Assembly (NCBI GenBank): GCA_945876755.1
Contig: CAMCPM010000009.1
Location: 40,313-104,312, forward strand
Reading direction: 5' to 3'
Source of the DNA: an uncultured Clostridia bacterium
GTDB lineage: Bacteria > Bacillota > Clostridia > Oscillospirales > Ruminococcaceae
DNA length: 64,000 bases
Below the pieces are notes generated by a model. It was not told the DNA's origin, ran no database searches, and saw nothing but the letters and a program-made list of their open reading frames with translations. The translations under genes and the position numbers were made by a program. Positions 25,027-34,484 of the stretch are shown here, in pieces. Positions within the stretch are counted from its first letter, which is position 1, and every line of letters starts with the position of its first letter.

Positions 25027-25076
25027 TAAAGCTATGATATTACTGTGGGGTTTTGAAACAGAGGGGGATCCTGAAA

Positions 25077-26138
25077 ATGTATAATTATTGCGCCGTTATA
25101 CCGTCGCTTGACCCGGATGAACGGATATTCAGTATCGTTGAAAAATTAAAGAATAACGGGTTTGAAAAAATAATAGTAGTCAACGACGGCAGCAGCTCTG
25201 ACGAGCTTTTTGTCCGCCTGAGGGACGAATACGGCTGTACCCTGCTTACACATTATGTCAATCTGGGCAAGGGCAGGGGAATGAAAACTGCACTGAATTA
25301 CTACATGAATAATTTCTCGGACGAATGTGACGGCGTGGTTTTTGCCGACAGCGACGACCAGCACGATATTGACGATATATGCGCCTGCTGCGACTGCCTT
25401 TTCAGGCATCCCGACAGCCTTGTTCTGGGCGTGCGTGACTTTTCTGACCCGAAAGTCCCTCCCAGAAGCCGCTTCGGAAACAGAACGACTTCACGGTTTT
25501 TCAGGCTTTTCTGCGGACTTAACATAAGCGATACCCAGACGGGACTCCGTGCAATGGGCAACGAAATAATTCCTCATTTTATCGGACTCGGCGGCGAGCG
25601 CTTCGACTATGAGACTAATATGCTGCTTGAAACCAAAGCGCTGAATATCCCCATAAAGGAAGTGCCGATAAAAACCATTTACATAGGGGACAACAAGCAG
25701 TCCCATTTTAATCCTATAAAGGATTCCATCGCCATATATAAAATGCTTATCGGGTATGTTTCATCATCTCTTGCAGCAGCGGTCATAGATTTAGTTCTGT
25801 ATCAGCTTTTGTTTGTACTTCTCGGCGGACTTGCTGGAAATCTGCGCATTGCCTGTTCGACCGCAGGCGCAAGAATAGTTTCGTCGCTTTTCAATTATAC
25901 AGTAAACAGCAAAGCGGTGTTCCGTTCTGCCGAAAATCCTCGCCGCACTATCGTGAAGTATTATATACTCTGCATTTTGCAGGCGGCAGCCTCCTACGGC
26001 GGCGTTTACGGACTTTCACTTGTTTTCGGTCAGGAGCATACGCTGTGGATGAAAATTATCGTCGATACGGTACTTTTCCTGCTGAGCTTTAAAATTCAGC
26101 AGAACTGGGTCTTCGGCGGAAAAAATAAAAAGGGGTAA
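25077..26138 (+). CDS. Family 2 glycosyltransferase fused to a GtrA-like membrane domain
   Basis: Residues ~1-225 form a GT-A fold with VVNDGSSSDEL and the metal-binding FADSDDQHDID; they resemble polyprenyl-phosphate sugar transferases. Residues ~230-345 hold four membrane helices of the GtrA type, the flippase-like partner of such enzymes, with the C-terminal KIQQNWVFGG typical of GtrA. The fused form suggests making and moving a lipid-linked sugar for surface glycans. The ATG at 25077 follows GAGGGGG; the track TTG is eight codons earlier. It is followed 8 bases later by a phosphodiester glycosidase-type gene. Confidence 0.88.
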   Translation: MYNYCAVIPSLDPDERIFSIVEKLKNNGFEKIIVVNDGSSSDELFVRLRDEYGCTLLTHYVNLGKGRGMKTALNYYMNNFSDECDGVVFADSDDQHDIDDICACCDCLFRHPDSLVLGVRDFSDPKVPPRSRFGNRTTSRFFRLFCGLNISDTQTGLRAMGNEIIPHFIGLGGERFDYETNMLLETKALNIPIKEVPIKTIYIGDNKQSHFNPIKDSIAIYKMLIGYVSSSLAAAVIDLVLYQLLFVLLGGLAGNLRIACSTAGARIVSSLFNYTVNSKAVFRSAENPRRTIVKYYILCILQAAASYGGVYGLSLVFGQEHTLWMKIIVDTVLFLLSFKIQQNWVFGGKNKKG

Positions 26139-26146
26139 AATCAATA

Positions 26147-27196
26147 ATGAGCAGCAGTTCACGCACATTAAAAATACTGCGTATTATCGGTATTATCTTC
26201 GGACGCTTTTTTGCGGTGGTGGGGGTAATACTTCTTGCGGCAGTCATAATGCTTGTTGTAACAGCCTATATTTTCTGCAAAGGACCGTCCTCGTCAGCTT
26301 CCGACCTGTTTGTTGTGACAATGATGGAAACCAGCGCCATGAAATTTGTGCCTGCAATGTTTTTCAGCGAAAGCGAGATTGACGCTATTCGCAAGCGCAA
26401 CTCAACGGTCGAAACTCTTGAAGTGACTGACGAGTCGCTTATCGTTATCCCCAAAGCCGAGGAAATTTCTGCGGACGATACCCGTGAACCTCTTGAAATA
26501 ATAGATATTTCATCATCGACCTTTAAGGGAAAGCTTATGCTCGTCCGCGACCCGTCGAGAATAGTGCTCGGAGTACCTCCCGTGCTGGGAGCAAACGGCG
26601 AGGGCGTGCAAATTTCGCAGATGGTTGAAAGCGAGGGCGGCATTGCCGGAATAAACGCAGGCGGATTTATAGACGTAGGCGGCGTAGGCAACGGCGGCGA
26701 GCCCCTCGGTATCGTCATAAAGGACGGCGAACTGCTTTACGACGGGGGAAAGTCCGTTGTTATCGGGTTTGATTACGACAACAAGCTTATCGTCGGCTGG
26801 ATGTCAGCACAGGATGCTCTGGAGAAAAATATCCGTGACGCCTGCTCCTTCGGACCCGTGTTTATCGTAAACGGCAAGCGAGCCGACGTTTCGGGTACGG
26901 GCGGCGGACTTAACCCAAGGACCTGTATCGGTCAGACCGCCGACGGAACGGTGCTTCTGCTGACCATTGACGGCAGACAGGCGACAAGTATCGGAGCTAC
27001 CTATGAGGACTGCATAAATATCCTTGAAGAATACGGCGCAGTAAACGCCGCAAACCTTGACGGCGGCTCGTCTACCGTAATGTATTACAACGGCGAGGTA
27101 ATAAACGTGTCAGCTTCGGTTTACGGACCGAGAAAGCTTCCCACGGCATTTGTGGTACTTCCCGAAAAAACGGCTGAAAACGGGGGGGAAAACTGA
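26147..27196 (+). CDS. Phosphodiester glycosidase (NAGPA) family membrane-anchored protein
   Basis: One N-terminal membrane helix (~residues 17-45) anchors an external domain. The domain has GGIAGINAGGFIDVGG, EPLGIVIKDGEL, FGPVFIVNGKR, GLNPRTCIGQTADGTVLLLTIDGRQ and AANLDGGSSTVMYYNGE, all signatures of the NAGPA/exopolysaccharide family (PF09992). Likely acts on a sugar phosphodiester in cell-surface polymer. 349 residues. The stop overlaps the next ATG (TGATGG). Confidence 0.88.
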   Translation: MSSSSRTLKILRIIGIIFGRFFAVVGVILLAAVIMLVVTAYIFCKGPSSSASDLFVVTMMETSAMKFVPAMFFSESEIDAIRKRNSTVETLEVTDESLIVIPKAEEISADDTREPLEIIDISSSTFKGKLMLVRDPSRIVLGVPPVLGANGEGVQISQMVESEGGIAGINAGGFIDVGGVGNGGEPLGIVIKDGELLYDGGKSVVIGFDYDNKLIVGWMSAQDALEKNIRDACSFGPVFIVNGKRADVSGTGGGLNPRTCIGQTADGTVLLLTIDGRQATSIGATYEDCINILEEYGAVNAANLDGGSSTVMYYNGEVINVSASVYGPRKLPTAFVVLPEKTAENGGEN

Positions 27197-28302
27197 TGGC
27201 ATACATACCGCAGCATTATTACCCCGAGGACGCAGAAAAGGCTTCAAAGCCGAAGAAAAAAATACACCTTTTCCCGATATTTCTGCTGGTGCTTTTTACC
27301 GTGCTGATGTATCTTTCAACACTTGTCTGGGACTACACATGGCAGCAGCTTGAAATATACGAGGCAAATCACATCAAGTATGCCGAAGAGGCTTTCATGG
27401 AGAAATACCGCCTTAACGAAATTGACGATATACTTGACGAAAAGGCTCCCGAATATGACCGCTTCAACAGCCGTGACGAATATATGCAGTATATGCTTGA
27501 TACCTTCGGTAATAACTACACTTCCGCTAAATCCATCAAGGGCAAAACTCTTGATGACGGCTCGGTGCTTTACGACGTTTATCTCGGGAATATAAAATTT
27601 GCCGAGTATATAGTAACGCCCAAAAGCAGCGGCGGCTGGACGTACAGCGCCGAAGACCTCAACGACAGCCTTTTCGTTAAAACGAAATCGTTCAAGGCTT
27701 GCGTTCCCGTTGGAGCAAAGGTTTATGCCAATGGTATCCAGCTTGAAAAAAGCTATATTTCCAAGGAAAAGTATGAGATACACGACTTTGACGACCTGGA
27801 CGATAAAACTCTGATACCGCAGTTTGAGGTGTACGAAACGGGAAATATTTTTCTTAACGAGCCTGAGATACTTATCACCTGCGCCGACGGCGGAGATATG
27901 ACGGTCACCGAAGAAAAAGGCGTTTACTATGCGCTGCCCGTGCCGACTGCTGAGCAGACCGCCGAGCTTAAAGCTGCGGCAGAGGAAGCCGCCATCGTGT
28001 ATGCAAAGTATATAACCAAGGATACATCCTTTGAGTCGCTGAAAAAATATCTTGTATCGGATTCGGAATTTTACCGCAGGATAAAAAATTTCTATCATGA
28101 CTGGTACCGCGACCATACCGTTACCTATGACAACGTAGAGTTTTCCGATATAACGATGTACAACGAAAACTGTTTCAGCCTGCATATTGCCTTTGATTAT
28201 CATGTAAATATCGGGTATAAAGTGAACGACTATGACGTTGAATATACAATGTGCATGATAAAGCTTGACGGCGAGTGGAAAATCGCAAGTATGATAATGT
28301 AA
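27196..28302 (+). CDS. Membrane-anchored extracellular protein, unknown
   Basis: 368 residues. A short cytosolic basic start (KASKPKKK), one membrane helix at ~25-45, then a long external acidic domain rich in Tyr, Asp and Lys; the last ~115 residues (from AKYITKDTSFESLKKYL) resemble the NTF2-like shapes seen in surface proteins, a weak structural guess. I recognise no named family. Overlap with the NAGPA gene shows tight coupling and a shared surface role. Confidence 0.75.
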   Translation: MAYIPQHYYPEDAEKASKPKKKIHLFPIFLLVLFTVLMYLSTLVWDYTWQQLEIYEANHIKYAEEAFMEKYRLNEIDDILDEKAPEYDRFNSRDEYMQYMLDTFGNNYTSAKSIKGKTLDDGSVLYDVYLGNIKFAEYIVTPKSSGGWTYSAEDLNDSLFVKTKSFKACVPVGAKVYANGIQLEKSYISKEKYEIHDFDDLDDKTLIPQFEVYETGNIFLNEPEILITCADGGDMTVTEEKGVYYALPVPTAEQTAELKAAAEEAAIVYAKYITKDTSFESLKKYLVSDSEFYRRIKNFYHDWYRDHTVTYDNVEFSDITMYNENCFSLHIAFDYHVNIGYKVNDYDVEYTMCMIKLDGEWKIASMIM

Positions 28303-28315
28303 AAAAGCAAAAAAA

Positions 28316-28347
28316 TCCTCTCATGCAAATTAAGCATGAGAGGTAAT
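28316..28347. terminator. Bidirectional terminator between converging genes
   Basis: Perfect stem CCTCTCATGC/GCATGAGAGG, with TTTTTTA on the plus side and TTTTTTGC on the minus side, separating the surface operon from the chemoreceptor gene. Confidence 0.9.
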
Positions 28348-28350
28348 TTT

Positions 28351-30222
28351 TTATTCAAACAGAGCCTTGAGCGAGCGTGCCTGCTCATCAAGCTTGCCGG
28401 CAGTCTTTTCAGCATTTGCGGAGATTTCTGCGTTCTGCTGAACAACGTCCGAGATCTGAAGCATACTGTCTGCGATTTGAGTAAATGCAACAGCCTGTTC
28501 GTCCGCAGCAGCGGCAATGTTGTCAATAAGCTTGTTGCTTTCGGTAACTTCGTGTATCATTGAGCGAATGCTTTCGGTTGTTTCGTCAGCGATCCGTGTA
28601 CCCTCTTCAACGGCTCTCTTGGTTTCCTCAATAAGCGAAGCGGTTCCCTTTGTAGCTTCTGCGCTCTTGTTTGCAAGGTTTCTAACCTCGTCCGCAACCA
28701 CCGCAAAGCCCTTGCCGTGCTGACCTGCGCGGGCAGCCTCAACAGCCGCATTAAGAGCAAGAATATTCGTCTGGAAAGCAATATCGTCAATAGTTTTAAC
28801 AATGTTGCTGATTTTTGTTGAGGACTCTTCAATACGGGACATAGCCTGCTGCATTTCCGCAAGCTTTTCCGCACCGCTGTTCAGATGGGTCGCAGCCTTG
28901 TTTGAAATTCCGCTTGCATTTTTTGCAGCAGCGGCGCTGTCCTGAATTTGTTTGGAAATCGAACTGAACGAAGCGGAAATCTCCTCAACGGTAGCCGCCT
29001 GAGTAGCCGAACCCTCGGATATTCTTGAAGCAACGTCCTGCATTTCCGAGGACTGAATACCGATATCTGCGGAAATGGAGTTTATCTCTCCGAAAAGGTG
29101 TTTCTGCTCCTCGGTAAGCTTAACGGTTTCTTCCATATTTCTGTTTATGTTGGCAAGCATTGAATTGATTCCGCTGCTGAGAGTATCGTATTCGGGACAG
29201 GTCCTTACGTCAACATCAACATTAAGGTCGCCGGAGGAAATAATATTCATCTTGTCGAGAATCTGATTGATACCGCTGACAATTATCTTCTGAACGATAG
29301 AATTGATAAGAACGATAATAATAGCAAGCATCAGCAGGGTAGAGAAGATAAATATCGTCATAAGCAAGAGTCTGCCGTCATAAACCTCGTTTTGCGGGAT
29401 GGCAGTTATGATAGTGTATTCATCGTTTTCGCCTGCACAGCAGAGAACGCTTTCACCGTCAATTTTAAGGAAAGTGCTGCCTGTACCGAGCGAACCGTTA
29501 AGTATCTTTTCGCTTACGCCGATTTCGGAAGCTGCAAGACCGATAAATTCCTTATTTGGGTGAGCCGCAACAGTACCGTCAGCCTTTGAAACCGCAAAAA
29601 CATAGCCGGTGTTTCCTACAGTAAAGCTTGAAAGAACGTTGTCAATGCTGTTGTTTTCGATTTGTTTCTGAAGACGTTCCGGGGTATTTCCTATCTGAAC
29701 AATACCTTTTGAGTCAGTCCTTGCAACGCCTATGTACTGAAAATATTTTCCCTCAGCTCCGTTTGGCTGAGCATCCTGAGCAAGTTTTATCTTCGGGTCG
29801 TCAAGAATAGGCATAAATTCTTTAGCCTGGTCGCTTGATGCAAAATCAAAGCCGATATATTCGGGAACGGTACTCCATTGGATAATACCCTTATCATCGG
29901 TAACATGAAGCTCTTCAACGTCAAGCATATTCATGATCTCGTTGAGCGTGTCAGCGTCATTTATGATGGACGGGTCAAGCTTTATCATTTCAGCAAACGC
30001 ATCTGCCTTGGCAATATAATCCGCATTTAGCTGGTCGATAAGCTCTTGGGTTTCCGCATCATTTGCTTCAAGCTTTTCGGTAACGTCCGAAATTCGTGCA
30101 GCAGCCGTGTTTACCGCATTATCTTTCATAACCTTGCTTTGTACAAAATAAAGCACAGCTATCATAAACAGCAGTGCAATTGCGCAGGCAATAAAAATGC
30201 GTTTGCTTAACATTTTTTTCAT
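28351..30222 (-). CDS. Methyl-accepting chemotaxis protein
   Basis: Chemoreceptor of about 623 residues. Membrane helix at ~7-27, an external Cache-type sensor region to ~285 (helical start, then [21 protein letters not shown]), a second membrane helix (~287-312), HAMP linker, then the signalling domain with the hallmark tip [20 protein letters not shown] and [14 protein letters not shown]. The ATG at 30222 follows GGGGAGG; the track start is 16 codons earlier. Stands alone; no other che genes are in the window. The presence of a chemoreceptor implies motility or a c-di-GMP-type use elsewhere, which cannot be judged here. Confidence 0.94.
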   Translation of the reverse strand: MKKMLSKRIFIACAIALLFMIAVLYFVQSKVMKDNAVNTAAARISDVTEKLEANDAETQELIDQLNADYIAKADAFAEMIKLDPSIINDADTLNEIMNMLDVEELHVTDDKGIIQWSTVPEYIGFDFASSDQAKEFMPILDDPKIKLAQDAQPNGAEGKYFQYIGVARTDSKGIVQIGNTPERLQKQIENNSIDNVLSSFTVGNTGYVFAVSKADGTVAAHPNKEFIGLAASEIGVSEKILNGSLGTGSTFLKIDGESVLCCAGENDEYTIITAIPQNEVYDGRLLLMTIFIFSTLLMLAIIIVLINSIVQKIIVSGINQILDKMNIISSGDLNVDVDVRTCPEYDTLSSGINSMLANINRNMEETVKLTEEQKHLFGEINSISADIGIQSSEMQDVASRISEGSATQAATVEEISASFSSISKQIQDSAAAAKNASGISNKAATHLNSGAEKLAEMQQAMSRIEESSTKISNIVKTIDDIAFQTNILALNAAVEAARAGQHGKGFAVVADEVRNLANKSAEATKGTASLIEETKRAVEEGTRIADETTESIRSMIHEVTESNKLIDNIAAAADEQAVAFTQIADSMLQISDVVQQNAEISANAEKTAGKLDEQARSLKALFE

Positions 30223-30270
30223 GATAGAACCTCCCCGGTAGGTAAATTGTTTTTCGTGCTTATATGACAA

Positions 30271-30299
30271 ATTATAACATATTAAAGCACAAAAGTCAA
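30271..30299 (-). promoter_or_regulatory. Sigma-A promoter of the chemoreceptor gene
   Basis: Minus strand TTGACT, 17 bases, TATAAT. It is vegetative-type, not a sigma-D flagellar promoter. Confidence 0.7.
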
Positions 30300-30316
30300 C
30301 GCTTTATTCCAATAAA

Positions 30317-30368
30317 ACAAAAAAATCCAAAAACAATATATCAAAAAGACATATTATTTTTGGATTTT
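30317..30368 (-). terminator. Terminator of the tRNA-Ser pair
   Basis: Long AT stem AAAATCCAAAAA/TTTTTGGATTTT with a T-run on the minus strand, immediately after the CCA end of tRNA-Ser(GCT). Confidence 0.65.
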
Positions 30369-30458
30369 TGGCGCAGAAGGAGGGATTTGAACCCTCGCGC
30401 CGGTTACCCGACCTACGCCCTTAGCAGGGGCGCCTCGTCACCACTTGAGTACTTCTGC
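30369..30458 (-). tRNA. tRNA-Ser (anticodon GCT)
   Basis: Class II tRNA with acceptor GCAGAAG/CTTCTGC, the anticodon GCT inside CCCCTGCTAAGGG, a long variable arm and an encoded CCA. Reads AGC/AGU. Confidence 0.94.
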
Positions 30459-30490
30459 AAAATGGTAACAACCTTAAATATAAAATTGTT

Positions 30491-30579
<89 letters not shown>

Positions 30580-30607
30580 AACAAGCCGCATTTCGTGCGA
30601 CTTATAC

Positions 30608-30636
30608 ATTTTACCACACAACAAACAATTTGTCAA
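30608..30636 (-). promoter_or_regulatory. Sigma-A promoter of the tRNA-Ser pair
   Basis: Minus strand TTGACA, 17 bases, TAAAAT, 29 bases before tRNA-Ser(TGA). Confidence 0.7.
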
Positions 30637-30655
30637 TAGGAAAATAAATTTTATT

Positions 30656-31999
30656 TTATTTATTTTTTGATGAATTTACATATTCCCTTGCAAGACCAAG
30701 CAGAGCCTCGCGGTTATTTTCGATTTTTTCGTCAATAACGTTATCAAGGAGCATATAAAGTACCTCTCCCACTTCGGGACCCCTGCAGCCCAGCTCAAGG
30801 ATATCATTTCCGTCAACAGCAAGGTCGGAAATTTTCAGACATTGATCCTGAGCGATAATTTCGTCAGCCTTAGCCTGCATAGCCTCAAGAGTCTGTACAC
30901 GTTCAAAGCAGAAGCTTTGCTTTGCACGGCTGTCACCCTTCATAACTTCTATCAGAAGCGGAAAAACATCCTCTCCGACTGTTGAAAGCAGATGTCTTAC
31001 CACTTTGTAATCGTCCACAGGAGTTATGTAGTGATATTTGATAAGCGTCGAAACACGGGAAATGGTCTCATTTGGAAAATGCAGGTCTTTAAGAATTTTT
31101 TCCGCCATTTCGGCACTGACCCTTTCGTGGTTGTAGAAATGACCGTTTCCTTCGTCATCCGATTTAAAGCAAAGAGGCTTGCCGATATCGTGCAGCAAAA
31201 GCGCAAGACGAACATCGGGCAGCGGCTTTGAATGTTCAACGGCAACAGCAGTGTGAGTCCATACATCGTATACATGGTAACGGCTGTGCTGCTGAAAATT
31301 AATGCAGGCACCAATTTCGGGGATAATAACTTCAAAAACGTCTGCAAATTGGGTGAGTATCTTTGCAGGAGCTGTCCCGTTAAGCAGGAGAACAAGCTCT
31401 TTGGCAATTCTTTCCGGAGCAATATCCTTCAGCAGATTTTTCATATCATGAATAGCAAGAGCAGTAGTTTTTTCAATTTCAAAGTCCAGCTCCGAAGCAA
31501 AACGCAGCGCACGCATTATCCTGAGAGCGTCCTCTCCGAAGCGGACAGACGGCTCGCCCACGCAGGATATCCTGCGGTTGAAAAGGTCTTTCTGAGCGCC
31601 GAAATTGTCTATCAGACCGATTCTGGGGTTATATGCCATTGAATTAACGGTAAAATCACGTCTTGAAAGGTCCTCGTTAATATTATCCGAAAAAACGACG
31701 CTGTTCGGACGTCTGTGGTCCTCGTATTCACCGTCAACGCGGAACGTGGTCACTTCGATATTTTCGCCGTTGACAACGAGCGTGACAGTACCGTGCTTTA
31801 TGCCTGTGTCGATAATTTTGTAATCATAAAAGCATTTTTTGATATTATCGGGAGTGGCAGAGGTAGCAATATCATAATCCTTCGGTTTTTTACCGAGAAT
31901 GGAATCTCTTACACAGCCGCCGACAATATACGCTTCAAATCCGTGGTATTCAAGCTTGTCAATAATCATGCTGACGCTTTGAGGCAGATAAAAATCCAT
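30656..31999 (-). CDS. cca: CCA-adding tRNA nucleotidyltransferase
   Basis: Adds or repairs the 3' CCA of tRNAs. The N-terminal nucleotidyltransferase domain shows YIVGGCVRDSILGKKPKDYD, the metal-binding DYDIA and the RRDFTVNSMAYN motif. The C-terminal half has an HD domain (LLLHDIGKPLC). 447 residues, fitting the HD-containing Gram-positive type. AAAGGAAA precedes the ATG. It lies upstream of two tRNA genes whose CCA is already encoded, so its role for them is repair. Confidence 0.94.
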   Translation of the reverse strand: MDFYLPQSVSMIIDKLEYHGFEAYIVGGCVRDSILGKKPKDYDIATSATPDNIKKCFYDYKIIDTGIKHGTVTLVVNGENIEVTTFRVDGEYEDHRRPNSVVFSDNINEDLSRRDFTVNSMAYNPRIGLIDNFGAQKDLFNRRISCVGEPSVRFGEDALRIMRALRFASELDFEIEKTTALAIHDMKNLLKDIAPERIAKELVLLLNGTAPAKILTQFADVFEVIIPEIGACINFQQHSRYHVYDVWTHTAVAVEHSKPLPDVRLALLLHDIGKPLCFKSDDEGNGHFYNHERVSAEMAEKILKDLHFPNETISRVSTLIKYHYITPVDDYKVVRHLLSTVGEDVFPLLIEVMKGDSRAKQSFCFERVQTLEAMQAKADEIIAQDQCLKISDLAVDGNDILELGCRGPEVGEVLYMLLDNVIDEKIENNREALLGLAREYVNSSKNK

Positions 32000-32024
32000 G
32001 GTATCTTTCCTTTCTTATTTTATA

Positions 32025-32053
32025 ATTATAGCATATAAAAAATGATTATTCAA
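32025..32053 (-). promoter_or_regulatory. Sigma-A promoter of cca
   Basis: Minus strand TTGAAT, 17 bases, TATAAT, about 25 bases before the ATG. Confidence 0.65.
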
Positions 32054-32138
32054 GTAAGATTTTGTATAAAAAAGCAGAATGTGATATAGCATTGTGACAT
32101 AAGTTTCAAGGAATTGCAGCTGAATATATGCACATAAT

Positions 32139-32228
32139 AGTTTTGCCGTAAAAATCGGTAAAACTGATAAGGAAAGCAAAAACATCACATACGGGGAATA
32201 CTCCGTGTGGGGAATGTTTTGTTTTTCT
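32139..32228 (+). promoter_or_regulatory. Leader hairpins with a terminator before the DUF1540 gene
   Basis: First hairpin AGTTTTGCCG/CGGTAAAACT (32139-32165). Second hairpin AAAACATCACA...GTGTGGGGAATGTTTT followed by GTTTTTC (32179-32226) looks like an intrinsic terminator ending only ~22 bases before the coding region. There is no plus-strand gene upstream, so it can only act on the gene's own leader. A possible promoter TTGTAT-17-TATAGC lies at 32062. Confidence 0.55.
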
Positions 32229-32249
32229 GTTAAAAAGGAGAATCAAGCT

Positions 32250-32417
32250 ATGAAAAACCCTTCAATCAAATGTGATGTAACAAGCTGCAAGTATAATATG
32301 GATACCGAGCATTATTGTACTCTCGACTGCATTCAGGTCGGCACACACGAGCCTAACCCCAGCGTTCCCGAGTGTACAGACTGTATGTCATTCGTAAAGA
32401 AAAGCTGCTGCCACTAA
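32250..32417 (+). CDS. DUF1540 cysteine-rich small protein
   Basis: 55 residues starting MKNPSIKCDVTSCKYN, with seven or more cysteines in CxxxxC / C...C...CxxC spacing and a CC near the end, matching DUF1540 proteins of Clostridia. Probably metal binding; function unknown. The ATG at 32250 follows AAAAAGGAG; the track start 15 codons upstream lies in the leader hairpin. It ends before a strong shared terminator. Confidence 0.85.
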   Translation: MKNPSIKCDVTSCKYNMDTEHYCTLDCIQVGTHEPNPSVPECTDCMSFVKKSCCH

Positions 32418-32443
32418 AGCATATTTATGACAAAATAATAAAT

Positions 32444-32472
32444 TAAGGGTACCATATCGGTACCCTTAATTT
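32444..32472. terminator. Bidirectional terminator, DUF1540 gene versus amylase gene
   Basis: Stem AATTAAGGGTACC/GGTACCCTTAATT with T-rich flanks on both strands, ending 3 bases from the amylase-gene stop. Confidence 0.85.
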
Positions 32473-32474
32473 CG

Positions 32475-34139
32475 TTAATCTTCAACAAAAGCAAATCTCG
32501 GCTTGATATTTCCGTGGTCGTCAACGTCCTCAAGGAACATATTTAGAGGTCTTACCCAGACAGCAGGCTTGCCGTATATCTGCATATAAACTACCTGTTC
32601 TTCGCAGGTCTCGTGGTCTTTTGCAACATTAAGAACAACGTAATCTCCGCCCTTAAAGTGCTTGTAATGACCTCCGATAACGATTTTTCTTCCGTTTGGA
32701 ACTCCAAGACCTCTTACGCCGTTGTTTTTAGGCTGTTCGGGAGCAGGTGCAGGAGCAGCTTCAATAGCCTGCGGCTCAGGCTTTACGGGGTTTTCCATAG
32801 CAACGTCAACAAGGATCATAGACTTGTTTTTCGGTACGCATACCTCTGCAACACCGCCGTTAACGTTGAACTGCTTTCCGCTGAGACGGTCTGCAAGCTT
32901 GCCGTAAGGGGTATTTATCCTGAATGTGTAATCCCCGTCGCTGATGTTCAGCGCAACGTAAACAATCTGACCGTTAAGCTCACGCTTGAAAAGGAAGGTC
33001 TGATTTTTCAGTTCCAGCTTTGAATATGAACCCGACTGCATAGCAGGCAGCGAAAGTCTTATCGCACCAAGCTCCGCAATATGAAGCATAAGCCTATCGT
33101 TTTTATCGGGAATGCTGTCAAGCTCAAGACAAGGTCTTACCGCAAGGTCAGCGTCAGCGCCGTGTCCCTTTGCTCCGTAAATGCCGAATTCGCTTCCGTA
33201 GTAAACCGAGGGAACGCCGTACATACCGTACATCATAGTGTAACAGCACTCGGCATGGTCGGGATTTTTCAGTACCGACATCAGACGGGAAACATCGTGG
33301 TTGTCAAGGAAGTTGTACATATAGAGGTTGCCGTACTGACCGGTCTGGTATTCGATAGAGTGGGCAATCTCAAAATAGTTGCGGTCGTTGTGGGAGGAGT
33401 AGATACCCTTGTAGCACTGATAATTTGTTACACAGTCGAACATTTCGGGGTTAGCCCAGCGGTTGTACTGACCGTGAATTATCTCGCCCATAAGCCAGAA
33501 ATCGGGACGAAGCTCACGGGTGAATCTGTGTATGCGCTTGATGAAATCATCGGAAAGGCAATCCGCAGCGTCAAAGCGGATACCGTCAATGTTCCATTTT
33601 TCTATCCACATTTTAACAGCGCCAAGAAGATGCTCCACGACCTCATTGTTGTAAAGATTAAGCTTTACAAGATTGTAGTAGCCGTTCCAGCCCTCATAGG
33701 AGAAATTGTCGCCATAGGGAGAGCGTCCGCCGAAATTAACGCCTGCGAACCAGTCCTTGTAGCGTGAATTATAACCGTTCTGCTGAAGATCCTTGAAAGC
33801 AAAGTGGTCTCTGCCGACGTGATTGAAAACGCCGTCAAGGATAACACGAATACCGTTTTTGTGCAGCTCGTCGCAGACTCTGCCGAATTCCTCATTCGTA
33901 CCGAGGCGCTTGTCAATTGTGTAATAATCGGTAGTATCATATCCGTGCTCGAAGGACTCGAAAACGGGTCCGAAATAAACGGCGTTCATGTTCATTTTTT
34001 TGAGATGGGGAATCCATTCAAGAACCTTTAAAATGCGTCCCTTTTCAAGGTCGGCAGCTTCGGAGCGGAACTTTTCGCAGCCGCAGAAGCCGAGAGGGTA
34101 AATGTGATAAATGTTGGTTTTTTCGATCCAGTGTGACAT
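32475..34139 (-). CDS. Alpha-amylase family (GH13) protein with C-terminal DUF1653-like domain
   Basis: Catalytic regions are intact: DGVFNHVG, GIRFDAADCL (nucleophile Asp), GEIIH (acid Glu) and FLDNHDVSR. No signal peptide, so it acts in the cytosol on alpha-glucans or oligosaccharides such as maltodextrin. After the beta domain (to ~445) comes a Pro/Ala-rich linker, then a tail of about 70 residues with GGHYKHFKGGDYVVLNVAKD, EEQVVYMQIYG and WVRPLNMFLEDV, the pattern of DUF1653. This fusion is unusual. The ATG at 34139 follows AAAGGAG; the track start is 44 codons earlier. Confidence 0.9.
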   Translation of the reverse strand: MSHWIEKTNIYHIYPLGFCGCEKFRSEAADLEKGRILKVLEWIPHLKKMNMNAVYFGPVFESFEHGYDTTDYYTIDKRLGTNEEFGRVCDELHKNGIRVILDGVFNHVGRDHFAFKDLQQNGYNSRYKDWFAGVNFGGRSPYGDNFSYEGWNGYYNLVKLNLYNNEVVEHLLGAVKMWIEKWNIDGIRFDAADCLSDDFIKRIHRFTRELRPDFWLMGEIIHGQYNRWANPEMFDCVTNYQCYKGIYSSHNDRNYFEIAHSIEYQTGQYGNLYMYNFLDNHDVSRLMSVLKNPDHAECCYTMMYGMYGVPSVYYGSEFGIYGAKGHGADADLAVRPCLELDSIPDKNDRLMLHIAELGAIRLSLPAMQSGSYSKLELKNQTFLFKRELNGQIVYVALNISDGDYTFRINTPYGKLADRLSGKQFNVNGGVAEVCVPKNKSMILVDVAMENPVKPEPQAIEAAPAPAPEQPKNNGVRGLGVPNGRKIVIGGHYKHFKGGDYVVLNVAKDHETCEEQVVYMQIYGKPAVWVRPLNMFLEDVDDHGNIKPRFAFVED

Positions 34140-34223
34140 AATAATATGTACTCCTTTGGGGTTGTAAATTAAAATATGACTACAACGGCTGAAACGGCAT
34201 TGCAGAAAACATAAATCATATGC

Positions 34224-34252
34224 ATTATACCATAAAAATCCGCCTAAAGCAA
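34224..34252 (-). promoter_or_regulatory. Sigma-A promoter of the amylase gene
   Basis: Minus strand TTGCTT, 17 bases, TATAAT with an extended TGG before it. Confidence 0.65.
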
Positions 34253-34356
34253 GCAAAATATAAAATTTCACAATCCCATACTATTTTTAACAGCGATTTT
34301 TGTTTTAAATATACAATCGTAAATATTTTTTATATGATAAAAATTCCCTAAATGTC

Positions 34357-34385
34357 TTGCAATCTGAGGAAAAAAATTGTATAAT
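34357..34385 (+). promoter_or_regulatory. Sigma-A promoter of the small membrane protein-ychF unit
   Basis: TTGCAA, 17 bases, TATAAT. The ~95-nt leader has a small stem ATCGGC/GCCGAT (34397) and CCGCCGT/ACGGCGG (34433-34466) whose 3' arm is 6 bases from the AAAAGGAG site. Confidence 0.7.
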
Positions 34386-34484
34386 GTATATTAGATGTAT
34401 CGGCGTGCCGATTTATTTGTCTGTGTCATTTGCCGCCGTAAATGACGGATATTTATTTCAACGGCGGGGAAAAGGAGCTTTTAT

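Noticed and set aside
27316-28203. 295-residue minus-strand ORF
   Set aside because: Antisense to the anchored surface protein; no ribosome site or domain.
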